From: Catenulispora sp. GP43
GTDB taxonomy: Bacteria; Actinomycetota; Actinomycetes; Streptomycetales; Catenulisporaceae
Assembly: GCF_041260665.1 (NCBI RefSeq)
Contig: NZ_JBGCCT010000029.1
Location: 1 to 64,000 of the forward strand
Direction: 5' to 3'
Length of the DNA stretch: 64,000 nucleotides
Below are positions 61,237 to 64,000 of the stretch, piece by piece; within the stretch, counting starts at the first letter, position 1; each line of letters begins with the position of its first letter. The position numbers and the translations under genes are program-made. The notes below the pieces were generated by a model that did not search any database, had not been told where the DNA came from, and saw nothing but the letters and a program-made list of their open reading frames with translations.

Positions 61237-62439
61237 TCAGACCCCGGGGGCGGCCACCACCAGGTCGGCGATCCCGGACGCCTCGACCCGGCCCTCGCGC
61301 GCCGGGACGAAGCAGGACTCGCCCTGCGTCAGCGTCACCGTGCCGCGGGTCCCCCGCAGCTCGACCTCACCGGACAGCGCCAGCACGATCCGCGGTCCGG
61401 TGCCGGGCACCTCCACGCGCAGCGTGGTGCCGGTGTCCAGGCTGGCGTGGTACAGGCGGAACTCCGGGGCCGGGGTGTCGAACTCCACGACGCCGGTGCC
61501 GATGGCGGTGCCGTGCCGCACCGGGACCGGGACCGAGGCGTCCATGACCCGCAAGAGCTCGGCGACGTCGATGTGCTTGGGCGTCAGGCCCGCGCGCAGC
61601 ACGTTGTCGGAGTTGGCGAGCAGCTCGACCCCGGTGCCGCGCAGGTAGGCGTGCAGCCCGCCGGCCTCCAGGAAGATCGCCTCGCCCGGCTTGAGCACGA
61701 CCCGCTTCATCAGCAGCATCGCCACCAGGCCGATGTCGCCGGGGAAGTCCTCGGCGACGCGCAGGACGGCCGCGAAGTCCTCGGCGAGCTCCCCGCCCTT
61801 GTCCGCCCCGGCGCGACAGGCCTCGACGACGTCGGCCACCAGTTGCCCGCGGGTGCCCGCCGGCCACTCCAGCAGCCGCCCGATCGCCGCGGCCACGGTG
61901 GCCGGCTCCGGCTTGTCCGCGAGCCCGGCCCGGACCGGGTCCAGCGCCTCGGCGCCGAACTCCACCAGCGTGGCGAGCACCTGCTCGGCGTCCTCGGCGC
62001 TGCGGCATCCGGCCAGCGCCTCGAAGTCGGTGAGCGCCATCAGGATCTCCGGCTTGGGCCAGTCGTCCGCGTAGTTGCGGTTCGGGTCGCCGGCGGCCAG
62101 GCCGCGCTCCTGCTCGGCGGCGAACCCGGCCTCGGCCTGGGCCCGCGTCGGATGCGTCTGGATGGACAGCGCCTTGGCCGCCGACAGCACCTTGAGCAGG
62201 AACGGCAGCCGGTTCTTGAACCGGGCGGCGACCTGGGGTCCGAGCATCCCCACCGGGTCTGCCGAGACGAAGTCGAGCAGCGTCGCCTCGCCGCCGTCGA
62301 TGCGGGAGGGCGCGGTCGGGTGCGCGCCCATCCACAGCTCGGCCTCGGGCTGCCCGGAGGGCGCGCGGCCTAGCAGGTCGCTGATGGCGCTGGGCGAACC
62401 CCACGCGTAGTGCTGGGTGGTGTTGGTGAGCCGGTACAC
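61237..62439 (-). CDS. manA: Mannose-6-phosphate isomerase, class I
   Basis: Interconverts mannose-6-phosphate and fructose-6-phosphate. The 400-residue protein has the type-I zinc site and active-site regions: AELWMGAHPTAPS, FLLKVLSAAKALSIQTHP, and LEAGGLHAYLRG. Gln and His ligands are in SIQTHP. It could feed mannose from the sugar operon into glycolysis and also supply GDP-mannose, an inference from the shared window. TAGCCT lies seven bases before the GTG at 62439 on the minus strand, suggesting a leaderless transcript. Confidence 0.94.
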   Translation of the reverse strand: MYRLTNTTQHYAWGSPSAISDLLGRAPSGQPEAELWMGAHPTAPSRIDGGEATLLDFVSADPVGMLGPQVAARFKNRLPFLLKVLSAAKALSIQTHPTRAQAEAGFAAEQERGLAAGDPNRNYADDWPKPEILMALTDFEALAGCRSAEDAEQVLATLVEFGAEALDPVRAGLADKPEPATVAAAIGRLLEWPAGTRGQLVADVVEACRAGADKGGELAEDFAAVLRVAEDFPGDIGLVAMLLMKRVVLKPGEAIFLEAGGLHAYLRGTGVELLANSDNVLRAGLTPKHIDVAELLRVMDASVPVPVRHGTAIGTGVVEFDTPAPEFRLYHASLDTGTTLRVEVPGTGPRIVLALSGEVELRGTRGTVTLTQGESCFVPAREGRVEASGIADLVVAAPGV

Positions 62440-62446
62440 CCTGGAA

Positions 62447-62452
62447 AGGCTA
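62447..62452 (-). promoter_or_regulatory. Candidate -10 box, leaderless manA
   Basis: TAGCCT on the minus strand is followed by seven bases and the GTG at 62439. Confidence 0.45.
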
Positions 62453-62481
62453 GTGGACGACGGAGTCCGCCGCGCTAAGGC

Positions 62482-63471
62482 TCAGTGGACGAGAGGGCTC
62501 ACCGCGGCGGCCACGAACAGCAGCGCCAGATACATGTTCGAGAAGTGGAACAGCCGCATCGGCTGCAGCTCCACCCCGTCCTTGCCCGAGCGCGCCCGCA
62601 GGTCCAGCCGGTGCGCCTCGACCAGGAAGACCACGCCGAGCACGGCGGCGGCGATCGGGTAGACCAGGCCGGTGTGCCCGATCGGCCACAGCAGCAGCGA
62701 GCAGGCCACGGTCGCGTAGGAGTACCAGACGATCTGCTTGGTCACCTCGCGGGCCGGGGCCACCACCGGGAGCATCGGCACGTTCGCGGCCGCGTAGTCC
62801 TCGCGGTAGCGGATGGCCAGGGCCCAGAAGTGCGGCGGCGTCCACAGGAACACGACCATGAAAAGCACGACCGGCGCCCACGCCAGGTGGTCCGTCGCCG
62901 CGGTCCAGCCGATCAGCGCCGGGAAGCAGCCGGCCGCTCCGCCCCAGACGATGTTCTGCGGCGTGCGCCGCTTGAGCACCATCGTGTAGACGAGCACGTA
63001 GAAGGCGTTCGCCGCGAGCGCCAGGCCCGAGGACAGCCAGTTCACCGCCAGGCCCAGCCACAGGGTGGAGACCACCCCGAGCACGAGCCCGAACACCAGT
63101 GCGCTGTGCGGGCTCACCGAGGCGGCCGGCACCGGACGGCGCCGGGTGCGGCGCATCTCGGCGTCGATGTCGCGGTCCACGTAGCAGTTCAGCGCGTTGG
63201 CGCTGCCCGCCGACAGGTAGCCGCCGATGGTCACCGCGATGACCGGCCACAGCGGCGGCACGTGGCGCAGCGCCAGGAACATCACCGGGATCGTGGTGAC
63301 GAGCAGCAGCTCGATGATGCGGGGTTTGGTCAGGGCGACGTACGCCTTGACCACCGCCACAGCGTGTCCGCCACGTTCTGCCGCCGCCGCCTCAACGGCT
63401 GAAGGAACGGCGGCCCGGGACGGAGCCGTGGTCGGGGGAGTCTCGACCGTGGTCAAAAGCCCGTCCTCCAT
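62482..63471 (-). CDS. ctaB: Protohaem IX farnesyltransferase (haem O synthase)
   Basis: A UbiA-type prenyltransferase of 329 residues and about eight to nine transmembrane helices that converts haem B to haem O, the substrate of CtaA. The first Asp motif is [15 protein letters not shown] and the second region is [16 protein letters not shown]. The N-terminal 40 residues are hydrophilic. It is divergent from tkt, as in many actinobacteria. ctaA lies about 3 kb away. Confidence 0.95.
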   Translation of the reverse strand: MEDGLLTTVETPPTTAPSRAAVPSAVEAAAAERGGHAVAVVKAYVALTKPRIIELLLVTTIPVMFLALRHVPPLWPVIAVTIGGYLSAGSANALNCYVDRDIDAEMRRTRRRPVPAASVSPHSALVFGLVLGVVSTLWLGLAVNWLSSGLALAANAFYVLVYTMVLKRRTPQNIVWGGAAGCFPALIGWTAATDHLAWAPVVLFMVVFLWTPPHFWALAIRYREDYAAANVPMLPVVAPAREVTKQIVWYSYATVACSLLLWPIGHTGLVYPIAAAVLGVVFLVEAHRLDLRARSGKDGVELQPMRLFHFSNMYLALLFVAAAVSPLVH

Positions 63472-63772
63472 GGATGCCTGATTCGGACAACACGCAACTT
63501 TAAACCGTCGCCCCGCGCGCTCATGCGGCGGGTCGGCTTATCGCGCTTTGAGTCGCCGCGGAGATACGCACCGCATGTATACGAGCGCTGCACCACACCT
63601 GTTCACCAAGGGTTATCCCGCGCGTACGCGTCCCACCTGCTGACTCGGAACGCGATGCCCCTGAGGTCCGAGTAGGCTGGCGAAACGAGATCTGAATCAT
63701 GTTGCGCAGGGGTCCCACCAGCTGTACCCGAGCGTGGGTCCTCGGCGCGTGAACTGCGAAGGAGCGCTTCCG
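63472..63772. other. Divergent promoter region of ctaB and tkt
   Basis: No gene is supported in these 301 bases. TAGGCT at 63673-63678 is a candidate -10 box for the tkt direction, which would give a leader of about 90 bases. For ctaB the minus-strand region before 63471 has no clear -10. Several short self-complementary GC stretches occur, none convincing. Confidence 0.4.
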
Positions 63773-64000
63773 GTGAGCACCGCAAGCACCGCAACCCCGT
63801 TCGAGTGGACCGACTTGGACAAGCGCGCTGTGGACACCGTCCGAGCCCTGGCCATGGACGCGGTCCAGAACACCGGTAACGGCCACCCCGGGACCGCGAT
63901 GTCCCTGGCCCCGGCGGCCTACCTGCTCTTCCAGCGGCACCTTCGCTTCGACCCGGCCGACCCCCATTGGGTCGGCCGGGACCGTTTCGTCCTGTCCTGC
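63773..64000 (+). CDS. tkt: Transketolase, N-terminal part (cut by window end)
   Basis: The first 76 codons of a transketolase, which moves two-carbon units in the pentose phosphate pathway using thiamine diphosphate. The N-terminus shows the conserved GNGHPGTAMSLAPAAYLLF and FDPADPHWVGRDRFVLS motifs. The start is GTG 63773, with AAGGAG about nine bases upstream. The frame is open at the window end. ctaB divergent from tkt is the usual actinobacterial order. Confidence 0.95.
   Translation, partial: MSTASTATPFEWTDLDKRAVDTVRALAMDAVQNTGNGHPGTAMSLAPAAYLLFQRHLRFDPADPHWVGRDRFVLSC

Overview
The window is chromosomal DNA of a very GC-rich Gram-positive actinobacterium related to Streptomyces or Catenulispora. 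This rests on strong G/C bias at third codon positions, frequent GTG/TTG starts, SufR-SufB-SufD-ferredoxin-SufC-SufS-SufU-SufT order, a fabG-fabI pair, tldD-tldE, DUF3099, and ctaA/ctaB beside a transketolase gene. The genus cannot be fixed from the sequence alone. No rRNA, tRNA, CRISPR array, prophage or complete insertion sequence was found.

Layout. 0.1-5.6 kb: fatty-acid reductases fabG-fabI, the TldD/TldE protease pair and two small conserved proteins. 5.7-12 kb: a PEP-mutase-like enzyme, moaA, a LuxR-type regulator, a VanY-like peptidase, a DUF1003 protein, mscL and an anchored serine protease. 12.3-17.4 kb: a four-gene catabolic-looking operon (acetoacetate-decarboxylase-like enzyme, SDR, two amidohydrolases) divergent from a TetR regulator with a palindrome between them. 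17.4-24.5 kb: methyltransferase, GNAT, cysteine-rich small protein, a PadR-controlled pair of SDR genes and a MocR/EamA divergent pair. 24.5-33.8 kb: SURF1, an unknown protein, a transposase-like fragment, an ABC exporter, kinase-like and SGNH proteins, a membrane protein and an enoyl-CoA hydratase. 33.5-43 kb: a tiny HTH protein, an ABC-F ATPase, a NUDIX protein and the complete suf operon. 43-56.6 kb: two poorly known proteins, then a seven-gene sugar operon (binding protein, two permeases, GH5-like enzyme, GH38 alpha-mannosidase, aldo/keto reductase, ROK kinase) divergent from a LacI regulator. 56.7-64 kb: ABC-2 exporter, ctaA, sigma factor with a membrane partner, manA, ctaB and the start of tkt.

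How the parts work together. The suf genes build Fe-S clusters under SufR, and an inverted repeat overlaps the annotated sufR start. The sugar operon imports a mannose-containing oligosaccharide and degrades it with alpha-mannosidase and a probable beta-mannosidase; N-glycan or mannan fragments are the best guess. It appears to be inserted between suf and the ABC-ctaA genes, which I remember as close neighbours in Streptomyces. ctaA and ctaB make haem A for cytochrome oxidase, and SURF1 assists oxidase assembly.

Two features recur at the DNA level. Many genes start 6-9 bases after a TAnnnT box, the arrangement of leaderless transcripts. Several genes end inside short tandem repeats. The least explained pathway is the TetR/decarboxylase/SDR/amidohydrolase operon at 12.3-17.4 kb.
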